Below, piece after piece: positions 33,807 through 42,373 of a DNA stretch of 64,000 nucleotides. Below the pieces are notes generated by a model that saw only the letters and a list, made by a program, of their open reading frames with translations, was not told the DNA's origin and searched no databases. Position numbers and translations under genes: made by a program. The DNA is from Pelosinus sp. UFO1 (lineage in GTDB: Bacteria; Bacillota; Negativicutes; DSM-13327), in NCBI RefSeq assembly GCF_000725345.1, contig NZ_CP008852.1:3340001-3404000 (forward strand), written 5' to 3'. Numbering within the stretch: the stretch's first letter is position 1; the number at the start of each line of letters is the position of its first letter.

Positions 33807-35711
33807 CTATTTAATTGTGAACGATTCTTCTTTCATTAAAATTTCCAATTCATCTAACAAACGATTAAATTTATGTAACGTAATTTCGATAGGCTCAGGA
33901 GTAGACATATCCACACCAGCATGTTTTAAAATATTGATTGGTGTATCTGAACCACCAGCTTTTAAGAAATAGATACTGTACCGTTCTTGGGCTGTCTTAC
34001 CTTCTGTTTGTAATTTTTCTGCAAAGGCCGTTGCTGCTGAATAACCAGTTGCATATTGATATACATAAAAATTACGATAAAAGTGAGGAATACGAGCCCA
34101 TTCTATATCAATTTCTTTATCCACAACCATATCACTACCAAAATATTTTACATTAAGTTCATGATACATACCTTCCATCACATCAGCCGTCAAGGTTTCC
34201 CCTTGCTCACTTTTTTCGTGAATCGCTTTTTCAAATTCGGCAAACATGGTCTGGCGATATAAGGTAGTGCGAATATTTTCTAAGTATTGATTTAAGAGAT
34301 ATATTTTTGTCTTTTTATCTTCTGTGTGCTTCAGCATATAATCAATGAGTAATATTTCATTTGTAGTAGAAGCAGTTTCTGCTGTAAAGATCACATAGTC
34401 AGAAGTAGGATAAGGCTGGTGCTTGGCACTATAGTAGCTATGCATGGCATGACCCATCTCATGGGCTAATGTAGAGGCATCGCTATATTTTCCGTGATAA
34501 TTCAAAAGAACGAAAGGATGTATGCCATAAACACCCCAAGAATAGGCACCTGAACGTTTTCCTTGATTTTCATAAACATCAATCCAGCTTGCTGCTATAC
34601 CTTTGTTAAAGTTTTCGATATACTCTTCCCCCAAAGGAGCTAAGGCTCTTCCTACAACCTCCAAGGCCTCTGGATAGGTCAATTTTATATCTATATCCTT
34701 TACGATCGGCGCATATAAATCATACATATGTATTTCTTCTACGCCCAAGGCCTTCTTCTTTAAGGCTACATAGCGATGTAATGGGGCAAGATTTTGATTT
34801 ACGGTACGAATTAAATTATCATATACGGCTACAGGAATATGGTTTGGCGTAAGAGCAGCTTCCTGCGCCGAAGGATACTTATGGGCTTGGGCGAAAAACA
34901 CATGCTGTTTGACATGCCCATTGAGAGTTGCTGCCAAGGTGTTGCGATACTGACCATAAGAACCTAGTACACCAGCAAAGGCTTCCTGACGAACGCGTCG
35001 ATCTGACGAGCGAAGGTACGTGGTGTAACGACCTTCACTTAATTGGACTTCCTGTCCTTGCTCATCTTTAATGTTGGGAAACCGAACTTCTGCATTTGCC
35101 AAAACATTAAAAACCGTAGCAGGAGTTTCCGCTACTTCCCCTGCTTTTGATAGTAGTGCTTCCTCTTTAGGAGAAAGCACATGATCTTTTTGCTGGATTA
35201 AACTATCAAAATAGAAGTTATAAATAGCTAGCCCTTTTTCCTGGCGCCTAATTTCCTGCAATTTTTCCGTTGGCATAGATACAATTTCAGGCTCAATAAA
35301 GGAAGTAGCGGCACTAACTTCCACATTTAATGATCGAGCTTTGCCAGTTAATGCCTGGTACTTATTATCAGCCGTATTTTCATCTTGATGCATACGGGCA
35401 AAAGGATACAACTTTCCTGTAATCATGGTTACTTCATCACGTAGTGTAAGACATGCAAGCATATCCTTACCCGAAAGATGCAGCTTGCCTTTGTATTCGG
35501 CAATCTTAGGCAACATAGCTTTCACCTTGTTGTAGTCTACCTGCCAAGCATCATCGCTTGTATATAAATCCTCAAGATTCCATTTATATTCAGCCTGTAT
35601 TTGGGCTCGGTCAGCAATCTGAGAATTTTCCGGAGCTCCTACTGCACTAGACGTAGTAGAAAGCATCATCATACTCAATGCTAAGGGGAAAACGTGGGTT
35701 TGTTTAAACAT
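33807..35711 (-). CDS. pepF: Oligoendopeptidase F (M3B) with signal peptide
   Basis: 634-aa zinc metallopeptidase that cuts short oligopeptides. The active-site motif HEMGH is at 417-421 in TLAHEMGHAMHSYYS, with the third ligand expected near TASTTNE about 25 residues later. The N-terminal part carries the M3 oligopeptidase domain. Unusually it begins with an export signal (VFPLALSMMMLSTTSSAVGA, about residues 7-26), whereas the best-known PepF enzymes are cytoplasmic. In a diderm this implies a periplasmic peptidase. The gene is monocistronic. Confidence 0.92.
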   Translation of the reverse strand: MFKQTHVFPLALSMMMLSTTSSAVGAPENSQIADRAQIQAEYKWNLEDLYTSDDAWQVDYNKVKAMLPKIAEYKGKLHLSGKDMLACLTLRDEVTMITGKLYPFARMHQDENTADNKYQALTGKARSLNVEVSAATSFIEPEIVSMPTEKLQEIRRQEKGLAIYNFYFDSLIQQKDHVLSPKEEALLSKAGEVAETPATVFNVLANAEVRFPNIKDEQGQEVQLSEGRYTTYLRSSDRRVRQEAFAGVLGSYGQYRNTLAATLNGHVKQHVFFAQAHKYPSAQEAALTPNHIPVAVYDNLIRTVNQNLAPLHRYVALKKKALGVEEIHMYDLYAPIVKDIDIKLTYPEALEVVGRALAPLGEEYIENFNKGIAASWIDVYENQGKRSGAYSWGVYGIHPFVLLNYHGKYSDASTLAHEMGHAMHSYYSAKHQPYPTSDYVIFTAETASTTNEILLIDYMLKHTEDKKTKIYLLNQYLENIRTTLYRQTMFAEFEKAIHEKSEQGETLTADVMEGMYHELNVKYFGSDMVVDKEIDIEWARIPHFYRNFYVYQYATGYSAATAFAEKLQTEGKTAQERYSIYFLKAGGSDTPINILKHAGVDMSTPEPIEITLHKFNRLLDELEILMKEESFTIK

Positions 35712-35816
35712 AGAACACTCTCCTTTAAAAATAATTCCAGTCCTTTCCTTTATCCTAACACGAGTGAAGCCTCTAGTAAAAGCCTTATTATGCGGAAGTA
35801 CTTATATTGGATAGTA

Positions 35817-36635
35817 TTATATATTTTCTTTTAATACATACTTCCTTAAAGCGTATTCCACACCTCTTTCTAAATTGCTTTTAGGGATGATAATATCTGC
35901 ATGCTGCTTTAATTCTGTACTAGCATTTCCCATCCCAATTCCCAATCCCACAGCTCGAAGCATTGCAATATCATTTCCTTCATTTCCAATGGCTAATGCT
36001 TGTGACATAGGAATTCCCAATTCTCGGCAGATAGTACCTAACGCAAGGCCTTTATTTACCTCAACATCCACGATTTCCAACCCCCGTGGTGAATCTTGAA
36101 AAACAGTGACCGCATCCTTCCATTGGCTAAGCTGCTCTTTGGCATACTGAATGCGCTCTGGCTCATCTTGTAAAACAATACGAAAAGGTGCCTCATTCAA
36201 TGTCCTTAGTTGTCCCCTTCCCACGACTGTATAAGGAATATTAAAATTCCTCGAAAATTCAATGGTTTTGGGCGTGGCTTCCTGCACAAAGAACATTTCA
36301 TTACAATACACCTTAATATAGTAACCTTGCTCCTCAAAAAATCTAATAATTTCCTTTGACTTAGCTACGTCGATAGGCCTTCGGGTAATAATCTTTTCCT
36401 TTTTTATATCAGCAACGTAGGCACCACAATGAGTAATCAAGGGTACTTCTATCTTTAACTGACTTGCATAAGGAACCACCGAGCAAAATGATCTGCCCGA
36501 AGCCAATGTAAATATTACGCCTTGCTGCTTAACCTGCTGAATAACCTGGATGGTTTCTTTGGGAATTTGACGTCTATCATGTAACAACGTTCCATCCAAA
36601 TCAATAGCAACTAATTTAACATCTAAATAGTGCAT
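35817..36635 (-). CDS. HAD-superfamily sugar phosphatase (Cof type)
   Basis: 272 aa. HAD motif I is DLDGTLLHD (about residues 12-20), motif II the serine in LASGRSF (about 59-65), motif III a lysine before ALGTICRELGIP, and motif IV GNEGNDIAML (about 218-227). The C2B cap between motifs II and III marks the Cof subfamily, which dephosphorylates sugar phosphates or flavin-related compounds. Specificity cannot be predicted. Standing alone, 105 bases from pepF. Confidence 0.88.
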   Translation of the reverse strand: MHYLDVKLVAIDLDGTLLHDRRQIPKETIQVIQQVKQQGVIFTLASGRSFCSVVPYASQLKIEVPLITHCGAYVADIKKEKIITRRPIDVAKSKEIIRFFEEQGYYIKVYCNEMFFVQEATPKTIEFSRNFNIPYTVVGRGQLRTLNEAPFRIVLQDEPERIQYAKEQLSQWKDAVTVFQDSPRGLEIVDVEVNKGLALGTICRELGIPMSQALAIGNEGNDIAMLRAVGLGIGMGNASTELKQHADIIIPKSNLERGVEYALRKYVLKENI

Positions 36636-36720
36636 ATAATATCCCCCTCCTATTCAATAAGAAAATAACTTTACTACATGGAATCAGCACAACTTACCAA
36701 GAAATTAGTGTGTAATGTAA

Positions 36721-36764
36721 GATAAACCACCCTTCCGAAAATTCTTTCAAAAGAGTGGTCTATC
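36721..36764. terminator. Hairpin after the DgaE/DgaF operon
   Basis: Imperfect arms GATAAACCACCCTT and AAGAGTGGTCTATC, 20 bases past the last stop codon. The U-tract is on the plus-strand side, so its strength for this operon is uncertain. Confidence 0.55.
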
Positions 36765-36783
36765 ATTCTTTTCGTTTTTTACA

Positions 36784-37503
36784 TTAATTTCCTGACAATG
36801 AAGTAAGTAACTTAGCAACTTTCTTAGGATCGGTTAGACCTGTTGCCTTGTCTACCAGTGCAGTATAAATGTGAGGAATGATGATTTCAGCACCATTTTC
36901 AGCACAAACCTCTACCACCTTGTGAACCGAATGAATATCAATTCCGCCCGTAGGTTCAAATATCCTAATTCCTTGCCGAACAGCCGCTCGTACCATTTCA
37001 GCAACTTCGTCTAATCTTGATTGTCCTTCAATAGGATAAAACTTTACAGAATGTATGCCAATTTCATGTAGTATGGCAGCAGCACCATCGCAGGAGATAC
37101 TATCTTGGAAATTTTGACTTTGTGGTCCTGTACATACAGATACCTTTCCAAGACTTACAGGGCTAATCAACGCATTCACCATTGTATGATCGCTACCGAC
37201 ACCTTTTAATCCTGCTAGGGTATAACCAGCAGCCGGGAACACTTGATTTACATGTACTGGTTTTGTTTTTATAGCCACTTCAGCAACCCGACTCCATTGA
37301 GCAGGATCTCCCGCCCCTAAACCAACAGAAACCGGAATGTTAGCTTGCTGAAATTCTAGAATTTTCTCTATCGCTTCATCATTGGAGTTAAAACTTTTAA
37401 CCATGATTCCAATATATACTTGCCCCTCAGCAGCCTCTACAATGTCCAAGGCATTCTGACGATCCTTAGCTAATAAATTTAAACGAACAGTTACATTTTT
37501 CAT
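36784..37503 (-). CDS. dgaF: 2-dehydro-3-deoxy-6-phosphogluconate-type (KDGP) aldolase, DgaF-like
   Basis: 239 aa from the ATG at 37503, which overlaps the preceding stop codon as TAATG and so is translationally coupled. The sequence (VSVGLGAGDPAQW, HVNQVFPAAGYT, SVKFYPIEGQ, FEPTGGID) matches the KDGP aldolase family linked to glucosaminate use (the TIGR03581 / EF_0839 type). It would split the keto-deoxy acid made by DgaE into pyruvate and glyceraldehyde-3-phosphate. It is the last gene of the operon starting at 44317. Confidence 0.87.
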   Translation of the reverse strand: MKNVTVRLNLLAKDRQNALDIVEAAEGQVYIGIMVKSFNSNDEAIEKILEFQQANIPVSVGLGAGDPAQWSRVAEVAIKTKPVHVNQVFPAAGYTLAGLKGVGSDHTMVNALISPVSLGKVSVCTGPQSQNFQDSISCDGAAAILHEIGIHSVKFYPIEGQSRLDEVAEMVRAAVRQGIRIFEPTGGIDIHSVHKVVEVCAENGAEIIIPHIYTALVDKATGLTDPKKVAKLLTSLSGN

Positions 37504-38624
37504 TATTTTTCTTCCTTCCCCTTGCACTTACTCATGATTTCACGAATACGATTCGCAATTATTTTCTCCTGATCCAATAATAAAGGACGAGGATCAATAT
37601 TGATGATTCCTATGTTGGCATAATAATTCCTAGTATAAATAGCAGGATCGCCTGCTTCTAATTCTTTAGCCAATGTTATCGCGCTGATTCCCGTAATCTT
37701 TTCATCAACTGTAAGTTGCGCTCGATAAATCGCCCGCCCGGCTTCATCCTGCACAAGGGCACCTTTGATACCAGGAACAGCAGCAAGTTCTTGAATCAAC
37801 CAATTCATGCGATCCATTTGTCCTTGTGAATCATCATCTTTCAATTCATATCGTTCCAAGGCTGTCATCAAACCAACAATGGATTCTTTGCCAACCTTCA
37901 TTGCTCTGCCAATTCCTTTATATTGCTTATGACAGGCTTTAATTAAATCCTCTCTACCGCAGATCAACCCTGAAGTTGGACCTTCTAGAGCCTTGCCACC
38001 GCTATAAATGACGATATCAGCACCCTTAGCAATATAACATTTAAAATCTTCTTCTGCTGCTGCATCAACAAGAATAGGAATATTTCTTTCTTTGGCAATA
38101 GCAATCATCGTCTCTAAGGACTGCATCCCTTTTTGTACTGCATGATGAGATTTTATGTAAAATAATGCTGCTGTTTTTTCATTAATTGCTCCAAGAATAT
38201 GGTCTTTCTCCACGTGATTGGCTTGCCCTACCTCTACAACTTTACCACCGCCTAAGGCAATCATCTGGGGAAGAGAAGCACCAAAATGTACAGAATGGCC
38301 CTTCTGAAGAATAATTTCATTTTTTAGACCATCAGTATTAGGTACTCTCTCAACAAGTGCCAAATTTTCGCCAGCAATAACAGCTGCTGTAGCTATCGCA
38401 ATACCTGGCGCAGCCCCAGCAGTAGGGCAGCCATTTTCAGCACCTGTCACTTGTGCAATTTTTTTACCAGCAGCAATCATCAATTCATGAATATCAACAT
38501 AATCCATAGCGGCCGCACTCAAAGCCTGAGCAATCTCGGAATGTACTGCACTAGCTCCTAGTACTGTCATTTTACCACTTGCATTAATTATTTTACGCAA
38601 ACCAAATTTTTGATAAATATTCAT
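37503..38624 (-). CDS. dgaE: D-glucosaminate-6-phosphate ammonia-lyase, DgaE-like
   Basis: 373 aa from an ATG at 38624 behind AGGGGTG; a TTG seven codons upstream is less likely. PLP-dependent SelA-like fold; the cofactor lysine is near residue 211 in YSGGKALEGPTSG, preceded by the PLP-contacting DAAAEED. Relatives convert D-glucosaminate-6-phosphate to 2-keto-3-deoxy-6-phosphogluconate and ammonia, as described for Salmonella DgaE. It sits directly before the aldolase gene. The substrate in this operon might be a related amino-sugar acid. Confidence 0.86.
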   Translation of the reverse strand: MNIYQKFGLRKIINASGKMTVLGASAVHSEIAQALSAAAMDYVDIHELMIAAGKKIAQVTGAENGCPTAGAAPGIAIATAAVIAGENLALVERVPNTDGLKNEIILQKGHSVHFGASLPQMIALGGGKVVEVGQANHVEKDHILGAINEKTAALFYIKSHHAVQKGMQSLETMIAIAKERNIPILVDAAAEEDFKCYIAKGADIVIYSGGKALEGPTSGLICGREDLIKACHKQYKGIGRAMKVGKESIVGLMTALERYELKDDDSQGQMDRMNWLIQELAAVPGIKGALVQDEAGRAIYRAQLTVDEKITGISAITLAKELEAGDPAIYTRNYYANIGIINIDPRPLLLDQEKIIANRIREIMSKCKGKEEK

Positions 38625-38661
38625 TCTTTGCACCCCTAATTTCAAGATAGTCTTTCGCCAT

Positions 38662-39324
38662 CTACTTCGTCAGAATAGGGAAAAAGGCTCCAAGCAGCAT
38701 TGCCCCTAAAATAGCTCCACCCGCAATAGGTTTCTGCCAAACGTAAAATATGGCTGCGCCAATTACTGCACCTAAACCTACGGGAATGGAAGCCATTGTA
38801 GCTGAGATAATAATGAGAGGACCTAAATATCGTCCTGATGCATTACCTGCCCCCATCATAACATCAGCACCGAACGTAGATGAGTTTCCACTGATTGTAA
38901 ATTTACGAATTAACACGATGATCGTTCCAATTATTAAACCAAGTGCCCCACCAGTAGCTAACGCAAGAGGAAAAGACGCCAGCGGAGCTGTTACTCCCAT
39001 ACCAAGCAGCATAGCAGGAACACCAATTCCAATCCCCGTCTGCAGTGCACCTCCAATATCCAAAATGCCGACGAGGGGTCCTTCCAAAACTCGAGCAAAG
39101 AGAAAACTTGCGCCAAAGGCTGCCGCTGCACCATATGCACCGGTTTTCAAACCACCTTCCAACATGGCCACAATGGCAATATCATTAAAAGCACCAATAT
39201 GATACACATAATACATATGGGTACCAGAAAATATCCCTGCAGAAAGCATAGCTACAAAGAGAACAAAAGCCCATTCAGAATACCAAAAACCTGTTAATTC
39301 AGTTTGTTTTTCCTGATTCTCCAT
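38662..39324 (-). CDS. DUF4310 membrane protein (EF_0833 type)
   Basis: 220 aa with about six hydrophobic segments rich in glycine and alanine. Recognisable segments: WYSEWAFVLFVAMLSAGIFSG near residues 12-32, AMLEGGLKTGAYGAAAAFG near 53-71 and VMMGAGNASGRYLGPL near 155-170. The DUF4310 family is found only in clusters like this one. I infer that it pairs with the neighbouring DUF4311 as the membrane part of an uptake system. The start is 2 bases after the upstream stop. No function is established. Confidence 0.8.
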   Translation of the reverse strand: MENQEKQTELTGFWYSEWAFVLFVAMLSAGIFSGTHMYYVYHIGAFNDIAIVAMLEGGLKTGAYGAAAAFGASFLFARVLEGPLVGILDIGGALQTGIGIGVPAMLLGMGVTAPLASFPLALATGGALGLIIGTIIVLIRKFTISGNSSTFGADVMMGAGNASGRYLGPLIIISATMASIPVGLGAVIGAAIFYVWQKPIAGGAILGAMLLGAFFPILTK

Positions 39325-39325
39325 T

Positions 39326-40111
39326 CTATTTCACCACCGATCCAAAGATTTTATGGAATTCGATCAATCCTGTTGGTACACCAATATGAAACTCATTTAA
39401 TAATCTGGCATCAAATCCACGGAAGAATCCACTAAATACAAACAATAACACTACGGCTACTACCAAGGTCTTCGTAATATGATTCCAACCGCTTTCATCT
39501 ACACCTTTACCTATTAAAATACCTAAGACAATCCCTGGTACTGCATTTCCCATAACAAGCTGCGACAAGCCTCCCAGAACAGTAGCCCATGTACCGCTCC
39601 TTTGCCCGGCATCAATAGCTGCCATCCAGAAAACGATAGGCATAACTGGATTAATCAGCCAGTTGGCTGCTGGGACTAGTACTTTTGTCGCAATAACTTG
39701 CAATGAAGCCGGAATCGCCACGGCTGTTGAATTCATCACAGTAACTACAACTATGCCAATGGCAGCACCAGCCAAAGCCATTTTTTTTGGATTATGCAAA
39801 GTTTCTTCCACTTTAGGATTTTTAGAAAGCAACGCTGCTGCCGCCCAATTTGGAATAATACGATGTTCTACATCTTGAGTAAAAGCACCAGCACCAACAA
39901 CAGATGCCCAAGAATTAAATAAAAATCCTAAACCAAAAGAGAAATGAGAAATTGGATCACCTTCACATGCATTTAGCTCGCCAAAAGTCCGAAAAGCCCC
40001 CATTCCCTGAACATTTGGTGCATGGAACATTCTAGCAGCACCTGCCCCTACGCCGAAACCGACCAAAGCGCCAATAATAATTGACTCGAAAATTATCGTC
40101 ATTGTATCCAT
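39326..40111 (-). CDS. DUF4311 membrane protein (EF_0832 type)
   Basis: 261 aa with several hydrophobic segments (about 8-26, 60-80, 107-125, 130-150, 155-185 and 215-235). Characteristic stretch: GAGAARMFHAPNVQGMGAFR, then TFGELNACEGDPISHFSFG (about 22-60). The family always accompanies DUF4310 and DUF4312. Together with DUF4310 it may form a permease, possibly PTS-like in origin. This is inference from gene content. It is 32 bases downstream of DUF4312. Confidence 0.8.
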   Translation of the reverse strand: MDTMTIIFESIIIGALVGFGVGAGAARMFHAPNVQGMGAFRTFGELNACEGDPISHFSFGLGFLFNSWASVVGAGAFTQDVEHRIIPNWAAAALLSKNPKVEETLHNPKKMALAGAAIGIVVVTVMNSTAVAIPASLQVIATKVLVPAANWLINPVMPIVFWMAAIDAGQRSGTWATVLGGLSQLVMGNAVPGIVLGILIGKGVDESGWNHITKTLVVAVVLLFVFSGFFRGFDARLLNEFHIGVPTGLIEFHKIFGSVVK

Positions 40112-40143
40112 CCGCCTATCCCTCCCTTAATTAATACCAACTA

Positions 40144-40482
40144 TTACTGCATGCGCAGCACTCTTTGCACCGTTGATAATTCTTCATTTCTTTTCTCAAA
40201 CTGAATTTCCGTCATATCAATCATCCTGAGACGAACAGTAATATTAACGGCAATATCATACCTTATCCGTTTACGGGGAAATAAAATGCCTAAAAATTTT
40301 TCAGTATAACTGGTTTCAATAGCAGATACTACTTCAACCTCTTGTGGCTCTATTTGTAAAACGATATTTGAAAAAGTCTTGGCTACCAAGGGCTTAATTT
40401 GAGAAAAAACATCATTAAAAGCTCTTTCTTTGCTCTCACCTGTCCCCCTCAAAGATAACGTATGTTTTAACTCCTTATACAT
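40144..40482 (-). CDS. DUF4312 protein (EF_0831 type)
   Basis: 112 aa, soluble. It begins MYKELKHTLSLRGTGESKERAF and contains a conserved LFPRKRIRYDIAVNITVRLRMID stretch. It overlaps the SFCGS gene by one base, suggesting that the two proteins are made together and interact. No domain of known activity. The pattern of two beta-alpha units could be a ferredoxin-like fold (inference). Confidence 0.78.
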   Translation of the reverse strand: MYKELKHTLSLRGTGESKERAFNDVFSQIKPLVAKTFSNIVLQIEPQEVEVVSAIETSYTEKFLGILFPRKRIRYDIAVNITVRLRMIDMTEIQFEKRNEELSTVQRVLRMQ

Positions 40483-40862
40483 TATTGTACCTCTTTATTT
40501 TTTTCTTGTAATTTTATGTACTCTTCCGTTAGCCTTCGGCCCAGTTCTTCAATATCCATAAAGCCAAAGCCAACCACCTTCTTACCTGCTCGAATGGCTG
40601 TGACACCTGCATCAACAGAACGAAGACCAAATTCAACAGGATAGCCATACTTGGTTTTTGCTGTTATAGCCCCTGCACCACCACTACCACAAAATGAGAT
40701 AGCAAAATCAGCTGCTTCTTTGTGCATAGTATCCGCCACCTTCATATCAGCGGCAACACCAGGAATCAAGATTGGTATACCACCAGCCTGTTCTACACCT
40801 TGCGCTACCTTCTGGCCTTTACCTAAACGATCCCCGATTACCACTCTAACTTTCTTGTCCAT
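40482..40862 (-). CDS. Glycine-rich SFCGS-family protein (EF_0830 type)
   Basis: 126 aa. The defining motif SFCGSGGAGAITAKT lies near residues 56-70, after a beta-alpha-beta start (VRVVIGDRLGKGQKVAQGVE). A cysteine at the start of a glycine-rich loop is also how PTS EIIB proteins of the lactose/galactitol type look (CGTGxxTS), so a phosphocysteine role is imaginable, although unproven. It lies 21 bases after the small PRD gene and overlaps DUF4312. Confidence 0.8.
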   Translation of the reverse strand: MDKKVRVVIGDRLGKGQKVAQGVEQAGGIPILIPGVAADMKVADTMHKEAADFAISFCGSGGAGAITAKTKYGYPVEFGLRSVDAGVTAIRAGKKVVGFGFMDIEELGRRLTEEYIKLQEKNKEVQ

Positions 40863-40883
40863 TCATAAATCCCCTTTCCTATT

Positions 40884-41234
40884 TTAATTACTATTTTTAG
40901 CGGTCTCAAAATGCAAGGCTAATAACACGGTTTCAGTCTCATCATTAAATTCACTATCAATTTTTCGTAATATCTTTCTACTAAGCTCCATCATATTCGA
41001 ACTCACTTGGTCCATTATAAATTGATCTACCGTAGGAAGTCTTTCGCCTTTTTTCACACGCCTAATGGCAGATAGCAAATGAACTCCCATACTTAACCAA
41101 CGTTCCTCAGATATTTCTAGACCAGCTTGTTTTGCATTGATTGCTACCATCTGCAATAATTTTTTAAACTTGGCCATTTCCTCCAGATCCATAGGCATCT
41201 CCAAAGAAATTGTTTTAATAAGTGTATCTATCAT
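40884..41234 (-). CDS. Small stand-alone PRD protein (EF_0829 type)
   Basis: 116 aa consisting of one PTS-regulation-like domain. Possible phosphorylation histidines lie in MGVHLLSAIRR (H52) and LALHFETA (H109). It has no DNA-binding domain. Similar small PRD proteins accompany SFCGS/DUF4312 clusters. Its central part resembles the C-terminal segment of the operon's large regulator (LMLHSLLMVNRL there). It overlaps the amidohydrolase gene by 4 bases (ATGA). Confidence 0.75.
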   Translation of the reverse strand: MIDTLIKTISLEMPMDLEEMAKFKKLLQMVAINAKQAGLEISEERWLSMGVHLLSAIRRVKKGERLPTVDQFIMDQVSSNMMELSRKILRKIDSEFNDETETVLLALHFETAKNSN

Positions 41235-42361
41235 CTACATTTCAATACCTTTCCTGCTTTTATTGTGAATTTAGCTTGGAGCAACTGTCGCCCCTTAAAA
41301 GTCTTATTTTCTGCATCAATAAATTCAAAAACTCCATCTTCTATCGTGAGAATACTAATATCTGCAATTCTCCCTACTTGCAATGAGCCAATTTCATGCT
41401 CCATCCCCAGTATGGAAGCTGGCGCAACAGTGGTTGCTGCAATAACCTCATCCAAGGAAAAATCTAATGCCAAGAATTTTGATAATGTAGTTGTTAAACT
41501 ATATACTGGACCATTAAAGTTAGCCAAGTAAATATCCGTGCTGATTGAATAGGGCTTAATTCCCGCCCTTTGAGCTTTCTGTAATGTTTGTACACTGAAG
41601 CTTGAGTTTCCATGCCCCACATCAAATAAGATTCCACGCTTCAAAGCTTGACGTACCTCAGGAAGTATTTCATCACCTTTAAAAATACCACCTTTTTTAC
41701 CATGAAAAGCATGGGTAAGTACGTCACCGGCATCCAAAACATCCAAGATATCTCCAAGCTCAGGCGGCCCATTACCAATATGGACCATCAGCGGGAGTCC
41801 TACCTCTCGAGATAATGTTTTGGCTATTTTTAAAGGCTCTAAACCGCTATTTCCCAATACCGAACTACTCATTCGTACTTTTATTCCCCGAATGATTGGA
41901 TATTGACCAATCCGTTCAGCTACATTCTCTTTATCCAGCTTAGTAAGGTCACTTAATTCATCCCGCCCAGAGCACAATCCATCACCAGCTATATTAATCC
42001 AAGCTAATACTTGGGTTGTATTCTTTTCAACAACATTTGTAACAAACCTTGGAAACGTTACTGCACCAGCACTTCCTGCATCTACTAGTGTAGTGACCCC
42101 TTGCTGTACTCCGACCAAATCAGCACCAATACCTAGCTCAGCATCATCAGGGAATACATGGGTATGAAGATCAATTAAACCAGGCGTAACCAAAGAACCT
42201 TGGACATCAAGCATGTCTTTTGCACTATTCTCTAACCCAAAATCCTCTGGACAGTGGATACTAAAAATACGACCAGCATCAACAGCAATATCATATTTCC
42301 TATGGATTTTAGAAATAGGATCGATAACCATACCATTTTTTATCAGAAGATCAAAAGCCAT
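41231..42361 (-). CDS. Amidohydrolase/deacetylase family metallohydrolase (EF_0837 type)
   Basis: 376 aa, dihydroorotase-like amidohydrolase. Metal ligands: HTH in GLIDLHTHVFPDD (about residues 63-75), the histidine in LMVHIGNGP near 193, HAFHGKKGG near 217 and an aspartate in STDIYLANF near 279. The family may deacetylate N-acetylated or cyclic amide substrates. Upstream of DgaE/DgaF it might remove an acyl group from an amino-sugar acid before deamination. It is 12 bases downstream of the regulator gene. Confidence 0.84.
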   Translation of the reverse strand: MAFDLLIKNGMVIDPISKIHRKYDIAVDAGRIFSIHCPEDFGLENSAKDMLDVQGSLVTPGLIDLHTHVFPDDAELGIGADLVGVQQGVTTLVDAGSAGAVTFPRFVTNVVEKNTTQVLAWINIAGDGLCSGRDELSDLTKLDKENVAERIGQYPIIRGIKVRMSSSVLGNSGLEPLKIAKTLSREVGLPLMVHIGNGPPELGDILDVLDAGDVLTHAFHGKKGGIFKGDEILPEVRQALKRGILFDVGHGNSSFSVQTLQKAQRAGIKPYSISTDIYLANFNGPVYSLTTTLSKFLALDFSLDEVIAATTVAPASILGMEHEIGSLQVGRIADISILTIEDGVFEFIDAENKTFKGRQLLQAKFTIKAGKVLKCR

Positions 42362-42373
42362 TTCTATACCTCC

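Noticed and set aside
38750-39202. 150-codon plus-strand frame opposite DUF4310
   Set aside because: Antisense shadow of a glycine/alanine-rich membrane protein; no start signals and proline-rich artefact composition.
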